A stretch of DNA of 8,390 bases from an uncultured beta proteobacterium (GCA_903944555.1 CAJASG010000483.1:1-8390); one strand, 5' to 3'. Numbered from the stretch's first letter, positions 1 through 7,005 are shown. The notes: generated from the sequence alone by a model not told the origin. Translations and numbers: made by a program.

Positions 1-1331
1 ACCCGGCTGATGGTGGAATCGTGCAGTCCCAATTCGTCGGCAATTTCCCGCAACACCAAGGGGCGCATGGCCATCTCGCCGTGGCTGAAGAAACCCTTTT
101 GCCGCTCCACAATCGCCGTACTGACACGCAGGATGGTGTCAAAGCGTTGCTGGATGTTCTTGATGAACCAGCGCGCTTCCTGCAGGCGCTGTTGCAGTGC
201 CGCATGGCTGGCGCTGTCTTTGCCACCCCGGTGGTTGCGCAGCACGTTGGCATAGATGTCATGCACGCGCAGCTTAGGCATGACATCGGGGTTGAGCTGC
301 ACCCGGAATTTGGGATTGATGGCACCGGGTTTGGTAATGGACACCACCAGCACATCAGGCACCACGATGTTGCGCTCAACATCAATAAAACGGCGCCCTG
401 GCTTGGGCTCCAAGCGGGCGATGAGGGCAATGGCCTCGCGCGTTTGGGCGTCGGTGCCACCACACAACTGCACCATGCGCTTGATATCCCGGCGGGCCAA
501 CAGGTCCATGGGCTGGCCGCAGATCTTCAAGGCCACGCTCAACACCTCTCCCCTCCCCGCGGGCACGGACAGGGGCAACGCCTTGGCATCCGCCAGCAAG
601 GCCCGGACCTGGAGTCGCAGGCATTCGCCCAAGTCGCGGGCACCCACCCCGACCGGCTCCAGGCTGTGCAACAGCCCCAAAGCCACCGTGAAGTGGTGCA
701 CCAAGTCCTGGAGCTGTTCTTCGTCGTCACCACCCAGGCTGCGCGCCAATTCCATCAACGGCTCTTCAAGGTATCCGTCGTCGTTGAGGGACTCAATCAG
801 GAACCGCAGTGCGGCACTGTCCGTTTCGCTCAGGCGCAGGCGCAGGGCTTGGCGGTGCAAATGGGTCTGCAAGGACTCCTGGATACGGGCCAACTCGGTG
901 GCGTCTTTGTCTTCCTCATCGCCGAGGTTGTTGGCGCGCGCTTTGGCGTCGCCGCCCCACTCGCCATCGTCGGGCGTCATCTCGGTGGTGCCGTCGCCCT
1001 CCCAACTGATGCCGTCGTCTGCGGACAAGGGTGTGGCTTCATCGTCATTCTTGCCTTCGACCGCCGCAGCACTTGCGTAATCAGCTACTGAATTAGGAGC
1101 AAACTCGGCCTCACGCTCACCCGCGCTGACCGGGGTGTCGGCTTGCGCGAGGCCAAACTCCTCACGCTCGGCACTGTCTTGCGACTGTTCAAGAAACGGG
1201 TTCTCGTCGAGCATTTGCTCGACCTCCTGGCTCAACTCCAGCGTGGAGAGTTGCAAGAGCCGGATGGACTGCTGCAATTGCGGCGTCAGCGCCAGATGCT
1301 GCGAGACGCGTAATGAAAGCCCTTGTTTCAT
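1..1331 (-). CDS. rpoN: RNA polymerase sigma-54 factor RpoN (3' end cut by window edge)
   Basis: Sigma-54 directs RNA polymerase to -24/-12 promoters and needs AAA+ enhancer-binding activators to open them. The reading frame is open from the ATG at 1331 to the left edge: 443 complete codons and no stop. Residues 1-50 are the glutamine/leucine-rich activator-interacting Region I (KQGLSLRVSQHLALTPQLQ, ending near DENPFLEQ). About 51-145 is the variable acidic Region II, rich in D, E and G. From about 147 the core-binding Region III begins, with the conserved segments EPVGVGARDLGECL (225-238), LEPKPGR (307-313) and ARWFIKNIQQR (386-396). The frame stops at HDSTISR, inside the DNA-binding helix-turn-helix, so the RpoN box that reads the -24 element lies outside the window. 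The family is usually about 480-520 residues, so some 50-80 are missing. The ATG directly follows the lptB stop with no spacer and no clear Shine-Dalgarno, implying translation coupled to lptB. I translated the whole region by hand and found no frameshift. Confidence 0.97.
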   Translation of the reverse strand, partial: MKQGLSLRVSQHLALTPQLQQSIRLLQLSTLELSQEVEQMLDENPFLEQSQDSAEREEFGLAQADTPVSAGEREAEFAPNSVADYASAAAVEGKNDDEATPLSADDGISWEGDGTTEMTPDDGEWGGDAKARANNLGDEEDKDATELARIQESLQTHLHRQALRLRLSETDSAALRFLIESLNDDGYLEEPLMELARSLGGDDEEQLQDLVHHFTVALGLLHSLEPVGVGARDLGECLRLQVRALLADAKALPLSVPAGRGEVLSVALKICGQPMDLLARRDIKRMVQLCGGTDAQTREAIALIARLEPKPGRRFIDVERNIVVPDVLVVSITKPGAINPKFRVQLNPDVMPKLRVHDIYANVLRNHRGGKDSASHAALQQRLQEARWFIKNIQQRFDTILRVSTAIVERQKGFFSHGEMAMRPLVLREIADELGLHDSTISR

Positions 1332-2090
1332 CTACATTCTAAAATTTTCGCCGAGGTAAACCCGCCGCACATCGGCGTTGTTCACGATCTCGGAGGGCGT
1401 GCCTTCGGCCAGCACCCGGCCATCGCTAATGATGTAAGCGTGGTCGCAAATGCCCAGCGTCTCGCGCACAGTGTGGTCGGTGATCAACACGCCAATGTTG
1501 CGATTCTTCAGAAAATTGATGATGCGCTGAATCTCGATCACGGCAATCGGGTCAATACCGGCAAAGGGCTCGTCCAGCAAAATGAACCTCGGTCGGGTTG
1601 CCAGGGCCCGGGCGATTTCCACGCGCCGGCGCTCACCGCCCGACAGGGCCAATGAAGGGGATTCGCGCAAATGCTCCACGCGCAGGTCTTTCAACAGCGC
1701 CGTCAGTCGGGACTCGATTTCCCCGCTTGAGAGGGGCTTGCCGCTGTCGTCGTGTTGCAACTCCAACACCGCACGCACGTTGTCTTCGACATTGAGCTTG
1801 CGAAATATGGAGGCTTCTTGCGGCAGGTAGCCCAGCCCCAAGCGCGCACGGCGGTGGATCGGCATGTGCTCGATGGACTGTCCATCAATGGTGATGTCAC
1901 CTGCGCTGGCACGCAGCAAGCCCACAATCATGTAGAACGAGGTGGTCTGGCCCGCGCCGTTGGGGCCCAGCAAGCCCACAACTTCTCCGGTACGAACCGC
2001 CAACGACACGTCTTTCACAACTTGGCGTTTGCCATATGCCTTTTGCAAATGGCGCGCCTCCAGTCGTCCGATGCCGGTGTCTGGACTCAC
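1332..2090 (-). CDS. lptB: LPS export ABC transporter ATP-binding protein LptB, with altered Walker A lysine
   Basis: LptB is the cytoplasmic ATPase that, with LptF and LptG, extracts lipopolysaccharide from the inner membrane and pushes it along the LptC-LptA bridge. The protein is 252 residues, close to the family's usual 240-260. ABC motifs in order: Walker A region GPNGAGQTT at 42-50, Q-loop in YLPQEASIF (Q91), signature LSGGERRR (149-156), Walker B FILLDEP (169-175) with catalytic E174 and D-loop AGIDP (177-181), and H-loop ITDH with H206. The C-terminal YLGENFRM is the typical LptB ending. The oddity is Q48, where the Walker A lysine should be; the codon is CAG at 1949-1947, one base from AAG. 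T207, after the H-loop histidine, is normally asparagine. The start is GTG at 2090, overlapping the lptA stop as GTGA; GGAAGG at 2105-2100 with a 9-base spacer supports it. Identity is secure from the remaining motifs and the synteny; activity is questionable if Q48 is real. Confidence 0.96.
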   Translation of the reverse strand: MSPDTGIGRLEARHLQKAYGKRQVVKDVSLAVRTGEVVGLLGPNGAGQTTSFYMIVGLLRASAGDITIDGQSIEHMPIHRRARLGLGYLPQEASIFRKLNVEDNVRAVLELQHDDSGKPLSSGEIESRLTALLKDLRVEHLRESPSLALSGGERRRVEIARALATRPRFILLDEPFAGIDPIAVIEIQRIINFLKNRNIGVLITDHTVRETLGICDHAYIISDGRVLAEGTPSEIVNNADVRRVYLGENFRM

Positions 2091-2710
2091 TTGGCAACAC
2101 CTTCCAGCGTGGTGGTGGCGCGCAAGGTGGGCGAGGCTTGCCCCGGCTGTGAATTCGCGCTGCCGACGTCCGATGGCTTGGGGGTCAGCATGGCCCGCAC
2201 CCGACCGCCACGCGCCCCGGGCACACCCTTGCTGGCGCTGCCGTCCACAGAGAACATGTCGGTCAGATTTTCATAAACGATCACACCACCGGTGATCTCA
2301 TCGCCCAGCGTGGTACCACGGTAGCGGCGCAACTGGGCCTTTTTGACGAACTTGACGGTGTCCGCCTTGCCGTCGTACTCAATAGTTTCACCCTCGCCTT
2401 CAATGAACTCATCCAACGCTTCGCGCTTTTGGCGAAAAAAAGCCTGGGTTTCTGCATCCCCCGTGACCAGACCAAATTGGTAACCATCGGGGTCCTGGCG
2501 GACTTCGACTTGTTTGCCCCGAATTTGAATCGTGCCCTTGGTTAGCACCACATGGCCGCTGAATACGCTGACCTGCTTGACATCGTCGTAGCGAAGCGAA
2601 TCGGCTTCGATATTCATGGGCTTGTTGCGATCGGCTTTTTCAGCCAAGGACGCTCCTGCGGCTCCCGTAAAAGCCACTGCCACCAACACGGAAATAAAAG
2701 GATTGTTCAT
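2087..2710 (-). CDS. lptA: LPS transport periplasmic protein LptA
   Basis: LptA monomers stack through the periplasm to form the beta-jellyroll bridge that carries lipopolysaccharide from LptC to LptD. From the ATG at 2710 the protein has 207 residues. Residues 1-23 form a hydrophobic export signal with a likely cut after ASLA, followed by the OstA/LptA_N domain, about 31-157. That domain starts at [14 protein letters not shown], a family hallmark, and continues through [16 protein letters not shown] and [12 protein letters not shown]. About 160-207 is a low-complexity Gly/Ser/Pro tail. An in-frame ATG at 2746 would add 12 residues, but this places a non-hydrophobic stretch ahead of the signal, and a possible -10 box overlaps that codon, so I prefer 2710. 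Neither start has a strong Shine-Dalgarno. The signal lacks the usual N-terminal lysine or arginine. The stop overlaps the lptB start by 4 bases, fitting co-expression of the two. lptC, usually next door upstream, is not in this window. Confidence 0.93.
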   Translation of the reverse strand: MNNPFISVLVAVAFTGAAGASLAEKADRNKPMNIEADSLRYDDVKQVSVFSGHVVLTKGTIQIRGKQVEVRQDPDGYQFGLVTGDAETQAFFRQKREALDEFIEGEGETIEYDGKADTVKFVKKAQLRRYRGTTLGDEITGGVIVYENLTDMFSVDGSASKGVPGARGGRVRAMLTPKPSDVGSANSQPGQASPTLRATTTLEGVAK

Positions 2711-2744
2711 AAGGCACGAAACTTGCTCAAAATGCGCTTGGGCC

Positions 2745-2750
2745 ATTGTA
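2745..2750 (-). promoter_or_regulatory. possible -10 box upstream of lptA
   Basis: TACAAT on the minus strand is a five-of-six match to the sigma-70 -10 consensus, 34 bases before the preferred lptA ATG. No good -35 hexamer sits at 16-18 bases, so this is only a candidate for separate transcription of lptA-lptB-rpoN. If used, transcription would begin downstream of the alternative ATG at 2746, which would exclude that start. Confidence 0.3.
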
Positions 2751-2775
2751 CCGAGCGCCCGGAGCAGTTCGGGCC

Positions 2776-2814
2776 TTAATGGGGTTAAGTTCGCGGCTTG
2801 CCGCCACCCATTAA
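2776..2814 (-). repeat. nested inverted repeat at the end of the DHH gene
   Basis: TTAATGGG (2776-2783) and CCCATTAA (2807-2814) form an 8-base perfect inverted repeat, enclosing a second one, GCGGC (2793-2797) TT GCCGC (2800-2804). In RNA from the minus strand this could fold as a two-tier hairpin starting at the stop codon of the DHH phosphoesterase. No T-tract follows, so it is not a standard intrinsic terminator; it could stabilise a 3' end, attenuate read-through into lptA, or bind a protein. Confidence 0.4.
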
Positions 2815-3743
2815 CCGTCCAAGTTGATTTTTGTCACCAGTTCCTGCAGCACTAGGGTGGCGCGGTCGTTCTCGACTTGGCAGGTGCCCGCGTTTTCATG
2901 ACCGCCGCCGCCATAGGACAGCATCAAATCTCCAATATTGGTTTTGGAGCTGCGGTTGGTGATGGACTTGCCGGTGGCAAACACGGTGTTTTGCTTTTGC
3001 ACGCCCCACATCGCGTGGATCGAAATATTGGTCTCGGGGAACAGCGCGTAAATCATGAAACGGTTGACTGCGAAGATGGTTTCTTCATTACGCAAATCCA
3101 GCACCAGCAGGTTTTTGTGCACCGTGGCGCAACGCTCGATCTGCTCCCGGGCCTGGGCCGCGTGCTCAAAATAGAGGTCCACGCGCTCCACCACATCCGG
3201 GAGCTGCAAGATATCGTCAATGGTGTGGTCGTGGCAGTACTTGATCAGGTCCATCATCAACTGGTAGTTGCTGACGCGGAACTCCCGGAAGCGACCTAAA
3301 CCGGTGCGCGAATCCATCAGGTAATTCAGCAACACCCAGTCGGTAGGTTCCAGAATTTCTTCGCGGCTGAACTGCGCCGAATCACTCTTATCCACCGCCA
3401 CCATCATGTCGTTAAACCGGGCGGGAAACCGGCTGGCGCCACCGTAATGGTCAAACACCACGCGTGCTGCCGATGGAGCCTCCGGGTGAATGATGTGGTT
3501 GGGGCGCTCGCCCGTGTTGCGAACCGTCTCGGACGCATGGTGGTCAAATGCAATGTGCGCGCCCGCCACATACGGCAAGTTGGTGGTGATATCGCGTTCG
3601 GTGATCTCAATCTTGCCGTCCTGCATGTCCTTGGGGTGGACAAACTTGATATCGTCGATCAGGTCCAGCTCATTGAGCAATACGGCGCATACCAAGCCGT
3701 CAAAGTCACTGCGGGTAACGAGTCTGAATTTCTGGGTCGACAT
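2811..3743 (-). CDS. DHH-family phosphoesterase (DHH + DHHA1), exopolyphosphatase-like
   Basis: A putative metal-dependent phosphoesterase of the DHH superfamily, which includes NrnA/RecJ-type nucleases, exopolyphosphatases and pyrophosphatases. The actual substrate cannot be read from sequence. From the ATG at 3743 the protein is 310 residues. Motif I is TRSDFDGLVCA (10-20), with D13 and D15 as likely metal ligands. Motif III is FDHHAS (66-71), the DHH signature. The C-terminal DHHA1 substrate-binding motif is YGGGGHENAGTCQV (277-290). In many DHH enzymes motif I reads HxxxDxD; here the first position is V9, so that histidine is absent, as I recall for the exopolyphosphatase-like branch starting RLVTRSDFDG. 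The start at 3743 is chosen because GGAGA (3755-3751) lies 7 bases upstream and the preceding 18 in-frame codons look like leader. It is cytoplasmic, with no signal or membrane segment. It stands between dsbA and lptA in the same direction, with a 99-base gap upstream that may hold its own promoter. Confidence 0.88.
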   Translation of the reverse strand: MSTQKFRLVTRSDFDGLVCAVLLNELDLIDDIKFVHPKDMQDGKIEITERDITTNLPYVAGAHIAFDHHASETVRNTGERPNHIIHPEAPSAARVVFDHYGGASRFPARFNDMMVAVDKSDSAQFSREEILEPTDWVLLNYLMDSRTGLGRFREFRVSNYQLMMDLIKYCHDHTIDDILQLPDVVERVDLYFEHAAQAREQIERCATVHKNLLVLDLRNEETIFAVNRFMIYALFPETNISIHAMWGVQKQNTVFATGKSITNRSSKTNIGDLMLSYGGGGHENAGTCQVENDRATLVLQELVTKINLDG

Positions 3744-3783
3744 GGTGCGGTCTCCGCGAAGGGGTGGGGGGTTAAAAAAAACC

Positions 3784-3789
3784 ATTCTA
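3784..3789 (-). promoter_or_regulatory. possible -10 box for the DHH phosphoesterase gene
   Basis: TAGAAT on the minus strand matches five of six -10 consensus bases and would place the transcription start near 3777, about 35 bases before the ATG at 3743. No convincing -35 element is seen. An eight-T run (minus strand, 3781-3774) lies at the expected start of the transcript. Confidence 0.3.
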
Positions 3790-3842
3790 GCCCCCAACTA
3801 GCCCCATACAGGACCGAACCCGAACCGACTTCAGTCCCCTGT

Positions 3843-4496
3843 TCAACGACCGGCGCGAACTTCCGCCACCAATGTATCCACCACCTGCAAGGCGCGCTCC
3901 ATGCTGCCGGCCATGGAGCCATCGGTGTAGAACCGGCCCGCCACGCCCAACGCGGGAACACCTTCCACCTTGTAGGCGTTTTGCAATTTGGAGGCGCGAC
4001 CGGCCTTGGTCACGACCGAGAACGAGTTGTACTGCTCCACAAACTTGGGCTTATCTACCCCTTGGCGACCGACCCACTCGGTAATGGCCTCCCCCGTGGC
4101 CAAATTCTGCTTTTCACCATGGATGGCGGCAAACACCTTTGCATGGAGCTTTTTCACCAGCCCCATGGCTTCCAGTGCGAAGAACAAGCGTTGCTGGGGT
4201 ACAAAATCATCCCGAAACGCAATCGGCACCCGACGGAACGCGACGTCCTTTGGCAGCTTTTTAACCCACTCGGCCAAGGTAGGCTCAAACACATTGCAGT
4301 GCGGGCAGCTGTACCAAAAAAACTCCACCACTTCCACCTTGCCCGCCGGTGCGTCCACCGTAGCGCGCGGGTCCAACACTTGGTAGTCCTTGCCAGCCTG
4401 TGGTTTTTTCAGCTGCGCATGCGCCACAGGCGTCAGCAATACGGAAGAGGTTAGCGCAACACCGGCTGCAGCCTGGGAAAATTCACGACGTTTCAT
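3843..4496 (-). CDS. dsbA: periplasmic thiol:disulfide interchange protein DsbA
   Basis: DsbA donates its disulfide to newly exported proteins in the periplasm and is reoxidised by DsbB. At 217 residues it has the family's normal size. An export signal occupies 1-27, with cleavage likely after VAHA; it begins KRREFSQ, which resembles a loose twin-arginine motif, although the h-region would also suit Sec. The thioredoxin-fold active site is FFWYSCPHC with catalytic C64 and C67; CPHC is the classic DsbA dipeptide version. The helical insertion runs over about 80-165, and the cis-proline is P181 in VEGVPALGVAG. The start ATG at 4496 has GGAG (4509-4506) 9 bases upstream. It lies 71 bases downstream of the SPOR-protein stop in the same direction, so it is probably the last gene of an argS-SPOR-dsbA transcript; a short hairpin is present in the gap. 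I see no missing key residue. Confidence 0.96.
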   Translation of the reverse strand: MKRREFSQAAAGVALTSSVLLTPVAHAQLKKPQAGKDYQVLDPRATVDAPAGKVEVVEFFWYSCPHCNVFEPTLAEWVKKLPKDVAFRRVPIAFRDDFVPQQRLFFALEAMGLVKKLHAKVFAAIHGEKQNLATGEAITEWVGRQGVDKPKFVEQYNSFSVVTKAGRASKLQNAYKVEGVPALGVAGRFYTDGSMAGSMERALQVVDTLVAEVRAGR

Positions 4497-4524
4497 TGAT
4501 CAATACTCCAAATTTCACGTTCAG

Positions 4525-4539
4525 ACCGCTTGTGGCGGT
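4525..4539. repeat. small inverted repeat between the SPOR gene and dsbA
   Basis: ACCGC, a 5-base loop and GCGGT form a short perfect stem in the 71-base gap upstream of dsbA. There is no T-run, so it is not a terminator. It may modestly affect mRNA processing or be chance. Confidence 0.25.
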
Positions 4540-4567
4540 AAAAGTTCCGGACAAGAGGGCCTTGGCT

Positions 4568-5218
4568 TCAGCGTTGCACCCGCACCAAAGCGGTCTCCAG
4601 ACCGGCCTTGTCCAGTTTTTCCTTGCTTCGCTCGCCGTCTTCCTTCTTCTCGAACGGTCCTACGCGTACGCGAAACACCACGCGCCCGGACTGTTCACGC
4701 TCCGACACCTTGGATTCGATGCCACTGAGTGACAACTTGGCACGGTGGCTCTCCGCATCTTCCTGCGTACGAAACGCGCCAACCTGCACATAGTAAGAAA
4801 ATGGCTCCGCACCCGCTGCGCCGGCCTTGGCTTTGGCCAGGTCCCCCAAGGGGTCCGCAGAAACGGCCGGTTTGATTTCACCCTTGGCATCTGGCTTCGC
4901 ATCGACCTTGGCGTCTGCTTTTGCATCCGGCTTGGCCGGCACCGTCGCGCCCGCGTCAGGGGCCGGGGTGGCCGGTGGGGCTATGGCTTTGACGGGGTTC
5001 TTTCCGTACAACGCGGCGTTGGGGTCCCAACCGTCGTTCTTTTTGGCCTCGGCCTCGTTCTGTTCCGCGCTGCGGCTTTGGCTTTTGTTCATGAACGGCA
5101 TTGGCACCTTGGTGACGTACACCGCCACCGCCAAGGCCCCAGCCAAACCCACCACCACGCCAATGATGAACCCCAGAATGGTTCCGCCGCGCTGCTGCTT
5201 CATGCTCATATTTGTCAT
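4568..5218 (-). CDS. membrane-anchored SPOR-domain protein (FtsN/DedD-like)
   Basis: SPOR domains bind glycan strands lacking stem peptides and target proteins to the division septum. From the ATG at 5218 the protein is 216 residues. A short cytoplasmic, basic N-terminus (MKQQRGG) precedes a single transmembrane helix at about 12-38 (TILGFIIGVVVGLAGALAVA). Then comes a charged, Ala/Pro/Lys-rich periplasmic linker (about 45-135) with DAK repeats. The C-terminal SPOR domain (about 140-216) opens with FSYYVQVGAFRTQEDAE and has the second repeat VFRVRVGPFEKKEDGE. The starts are ambiguous: GTG at 5227 overlaps the argS stop by one base (TAGTG), and ATG codons follow at 5218, 5209 and 5203, none with a clear Shine-Dalgarno. 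All give the same topology; 5218 is the first ATG. Tight linkage to argS implies co-transcription and coupled translation. The architecture resembles FtsN or DedD, but sequence alone does not show which role it plays. Confidence 0.9.
   Translation of the reverse strand: MTNMSMKQQRGGTILGFIIGVVVGLAGALAVAVYVTKVPMPFMNKSQSRSAEQNEAEAKKNDGWDPNAALYGKNPVKAIAPPATPAPDAGATVPAKPDAKADAKVDAKPDAKGEIKPAVSADPLGDLAKAKAGAAGAEPFSYYVQVGAFRTQEDAESHRAKLSLSGIESKVSEREQSGRVVFRVRVGPFEKKEDGERSKEKLDKAGLETALVRVQR
4883..4930 (-). repeat. tandem xDAK-coding repeat in the SPOR-protein linker
   Basis: Four successive 12-base units encode PDAK, ADAK, VDAK and PDAK in the periplasmic linker. The units differ at several bases, so this is a degenerate tandem repeat likely to vary in length between strains; it gives an extended, flexible spacer between the membrane anchor and the SPOR domain. 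Confidence 0.7.
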
Positions 5219-5226
5219 AGATTTCA

Positions 5227-6924
5227 CTACATTTTTTGCGGGGCGCTCACGCCGAGCACCGCCAAACCATTGTGCAACACCTGCGCCGTGGCGGCGACCA
5301 GTGCCAGTCGCGCCCGCTTGACGAGCACGTCATCCACCAGGATGCGTTCAGCGTCGTAATAGCTGTGGTAACAAGCGGCCAATTCCCGCAGATAAAACGT
5401 CACATCGTGCGGCGCAAAGCCTTCGGCTGCGGCTGTGAGCATGTCGGGGTATTTGGCCAGCAGCAACATGAGCGCCATGGCCTGCGGGCTTTGCAACGGG
5501 GAAAGGTCGGCTTGATTCAGGCTGGCCACATCGCCGCCGTCTTTTTCCACCCAAGCGGCCAGCACCGAGCAAATGCGGGCATGGGCGTATTGCACGTAGT
5601 ACACCGGGTTGTCGTTGTTCTTGGTGATCGCCAAGTCGACATCGAATGTGTACTCGGTGTCGGGCTTGCGGCTTAGCAGGAAGAAACGCACGGCGTCTTT
5701 GCTGGTCCACTCAATCAGGTCACGCAGCGTCACATAGCTGCCGGCCCGCTTGGAGATTTTGACTTCTTCGCCACCCTTGACCACCCGCACCATGGTGTGC
5801 AGCACGTAGTCCGGGTAGCCCTTCGGAATACCCACATCGGCCGCCTGCAGCCCGGCCCGCACCCGGGCAATCGTGCCGTGGTGGTCGGTGCCCTGGATGT
5901 TGATGACCTTCTCAAACCCGCGCTCCCACTTGGTGATGTGGTAGGCCACATCGGGCACAAAATAGGTGTAAGTGCCGTCTTGCTTGCGCATGACGCGGTC
6001 TTTGTCGTCGCCATACTCGGTGGACTTGAGCCACAGTGCTCCGTCTTGTTCGTAGGTTTTGCCGGCGGCCTGCAAGCGTTTGACGGCATCCGCCACCTTG
6101 CCACTGGTGTACAGGCTGCTCTCCAAATAGTAATTGTCAAATTTGACCGCAAAGGCCTGCAAGTCCAAGTCCTGCTCGTGGCGCAAATAGGCCACCGCAA
6201 ATTCGCGCATGCCGTCCAGATCGTCGAGCTTGCCAGACGCGGTGAACTCGCGGTCGTCCGACTTGACGGTCTTGCCCGCCAAGAAGTCAGCGGCAATATC
6301 GGCAATGTAGTCCCCGTTGTAGGCGGCGGCATTTTCCCCGCTGGGCCACTCGGCATCACCCGGCTTGAAACCTTGGGCGCGCAGGTTGGTGCTGGCACCC
6401 AGCGTGCCGATTTGCACCCCGGCGTCGTTGTAATAGAACTCGCGGTACACATCCCAGCCCTGCGTCTGGAACAGATTGCAGATGGCGTCACCCAACGCCG
6501 CCTGACGGCCATGGCCGACGTGCAAGGGCCCAGTGGGGTTGGCCGATACAAACTCCACCAGCATGCGCTTTCCCTGAGTCGCTTGGCTACCAAACTGGGC
6601 GGCTTGTGACAACACTTCGCGCACGATCTGCTGCTTGGCCTCAGGCTTGAGCTTGATGTTGATGAATCCGGGACCGGCAATGTCAATCGCTTCGACCCAG
6701 CGCTGAAACGCGGCATCGGCCAGCAGTGAGGCGCGCAGGTTTTCGGCCAATTGACGCGGATTGAGTTTGAGCGGTTTGGCCAACTGCATGGCAGCGGTAG
6801 TGGCCAAATCGCCATGGGCGGCCACCTTGGGCGACTCAAAAGCCGCTTTGGCGCCAGCGCCGGGTGACAGGGTTTCCAAGGCTTGCGCCAAGGCTTCGAG
6901 CAATTCAATTTTTACAGACAACAT
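5227..6924 (-). CDS. argS: arginyl-tRNA synthetase
   Basis: ArgRS attaches arginine to tRNA-Arg in the cytoplasm; it is a class Ia synthetase that needs tRNA to activate the amino acid. The 565-residue length is normal. Domains in order: the ArgRS N-terminal additional domain (about 3-90, with FINIKL at its end); the Rossmann catalytic core with [18 protein letters not shown] (123-140), where HVGH (135-138) is the HIGH motif; [10 protein letters not shown] (341-350); the KMSKS-equivalent KISKR (389-393); and the helical DALR anticodon-binding domain (about 440-565), which begins at [13 protein letters not shown]. All catalytic motifs are present. The start is ATG at 6924, with no Shine-Dalgarno ahead of it and a TAAAAT -10-like box only 7 bases away, so the mRNA may be leaderless. 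It is the first gene of the probable argS-SPOR-dsbA transcript and is divergent from the PsiF-like gene, with 140 bases between them. Confidence 0.98.
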   Translation of the reverse strand: MLSVKIELLEALAQALETLSPGAGAKAAFESPKVAAHGDLATTAAMQLAKPLKLNPRQLAENLRASLLADAAFQRWVEAIDIAGPGFINIKLKPEAKQQIVREVLSQAAQFGSQATQGKRMLVEFVSANPTGPLHVGHGRQAALGDAICNLFQTQGWDVYREFYYNDAGVQIGTLGASTNLRAQGFKPGDAEWPSGENAAAYNGDYIADIAADFLAGKTVKSDDREFTASGKLDDLDGMREFAVAYLRHEQDLDLQAFAVKFDNYYLESSLYTSGKVADAVKRLQAAGKTYEQDGALWLKSTEYGDDKDRVMRKQDGTYTYFVPDVAYHITKWERGFEKVINIQGTDHHGTIARVRAGLQAADVGIPKGYPDYVLHTMVRVVKGGEEVKISKRAGSYVTLRDLIEWTSKDAVRFFLLSRKPDTEYTFDVDLAITKNNDNPVYYVQYAHARICSVLAAWVEKDGGDVASLNQADLSPLQSPQAMALMLLLAKYPDMLTAAAEGFAPHDVTFYLRELAACYHSYYDAERILVDDVLVKRARLALVAATAQVLHNGLAVLGVSAPQKM

Positions 6925-6930
6925 GCCCGC

Positions 6931-6936
6931 ATTTTA
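6931..6936 (-). promoter_or_regulatory. possible -10 box for argS
   Basis: TAAAAT on the minus strand matches five of six -10 bases. Transcription would start at or within a base or two of the argS ATG (6924). The best -35 candidates are poor in sequence (CCATTG at 17 bases) or spacing (TTGTCC at 14 bases), so support is limited. Confidence 0.35.
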
Positions 6937-6976
6937 CCGGCAGGGGTACGGGACAATGGCGTGCAGGTCAGCCGCA

Positions 6977-7005
6977 TTGCCATTTGAGGCGTTATGTGCT
7001 GGAAT
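6977..7005 (+). promoter_or_regulatory. candidate sigma-70 promoter for the PsiF-like gene
   Basis: A -35-like TTGCCA (6977-6982), a 17-base spacer and TGGAAT (7000-7005), preceded by TG one base upstream (extended -10), point towards the gene starting at 7065 and would leave a leader of about 53 bases. No recognisable Pho box was found, despite the PsiF name. Confidence 0.4.

Noticed and set aside
21..1091. Long plus-strand open frame (356 codons) and overlapping plus-strand frames to 1359
   Set aside because: They are antisense to rpoN, which has a continuous frame with all sigma-54 conserved segments. Their translations are low-complexity His/Gln/Arg-rich with no recognisable domain, typical of GC-rich shadow frames.
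1..1331. rpoN as a truncated pseudogene
   Set aside because: The frame is open all the way to the window edge; the missing C-terminus is a consequence of the window boundary, not of a stop or frameshift.
3774..3842. Possible terminator after dsbA (eight-T run on the minus strand, short ACAGG/CCTGT and CTAG/CTAG pairings)
   Set aside because: The stems are 4-5 bases and either weak or about 30 bases away from the T-run. No stable GC-rich stem lies directly before the T-run, so I do not call a terminator.
3447..4454. Plus-strand frame of 335 codons spanning DHH, the intergenic gap and dsbA
   Set aside because: It crosses two well-supported minus-strand genes and a gap with a homopolymer, and its translation shows no family features.
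5730..6908. Minus-strand frame of 392 codons inside argS, and plus-strand frames over the same region
   Set aside because: All overlap argS in other frames; argS has complete class I synthetase motifs. The alternatives are rich in Ser/Arg/Pro with no domain.
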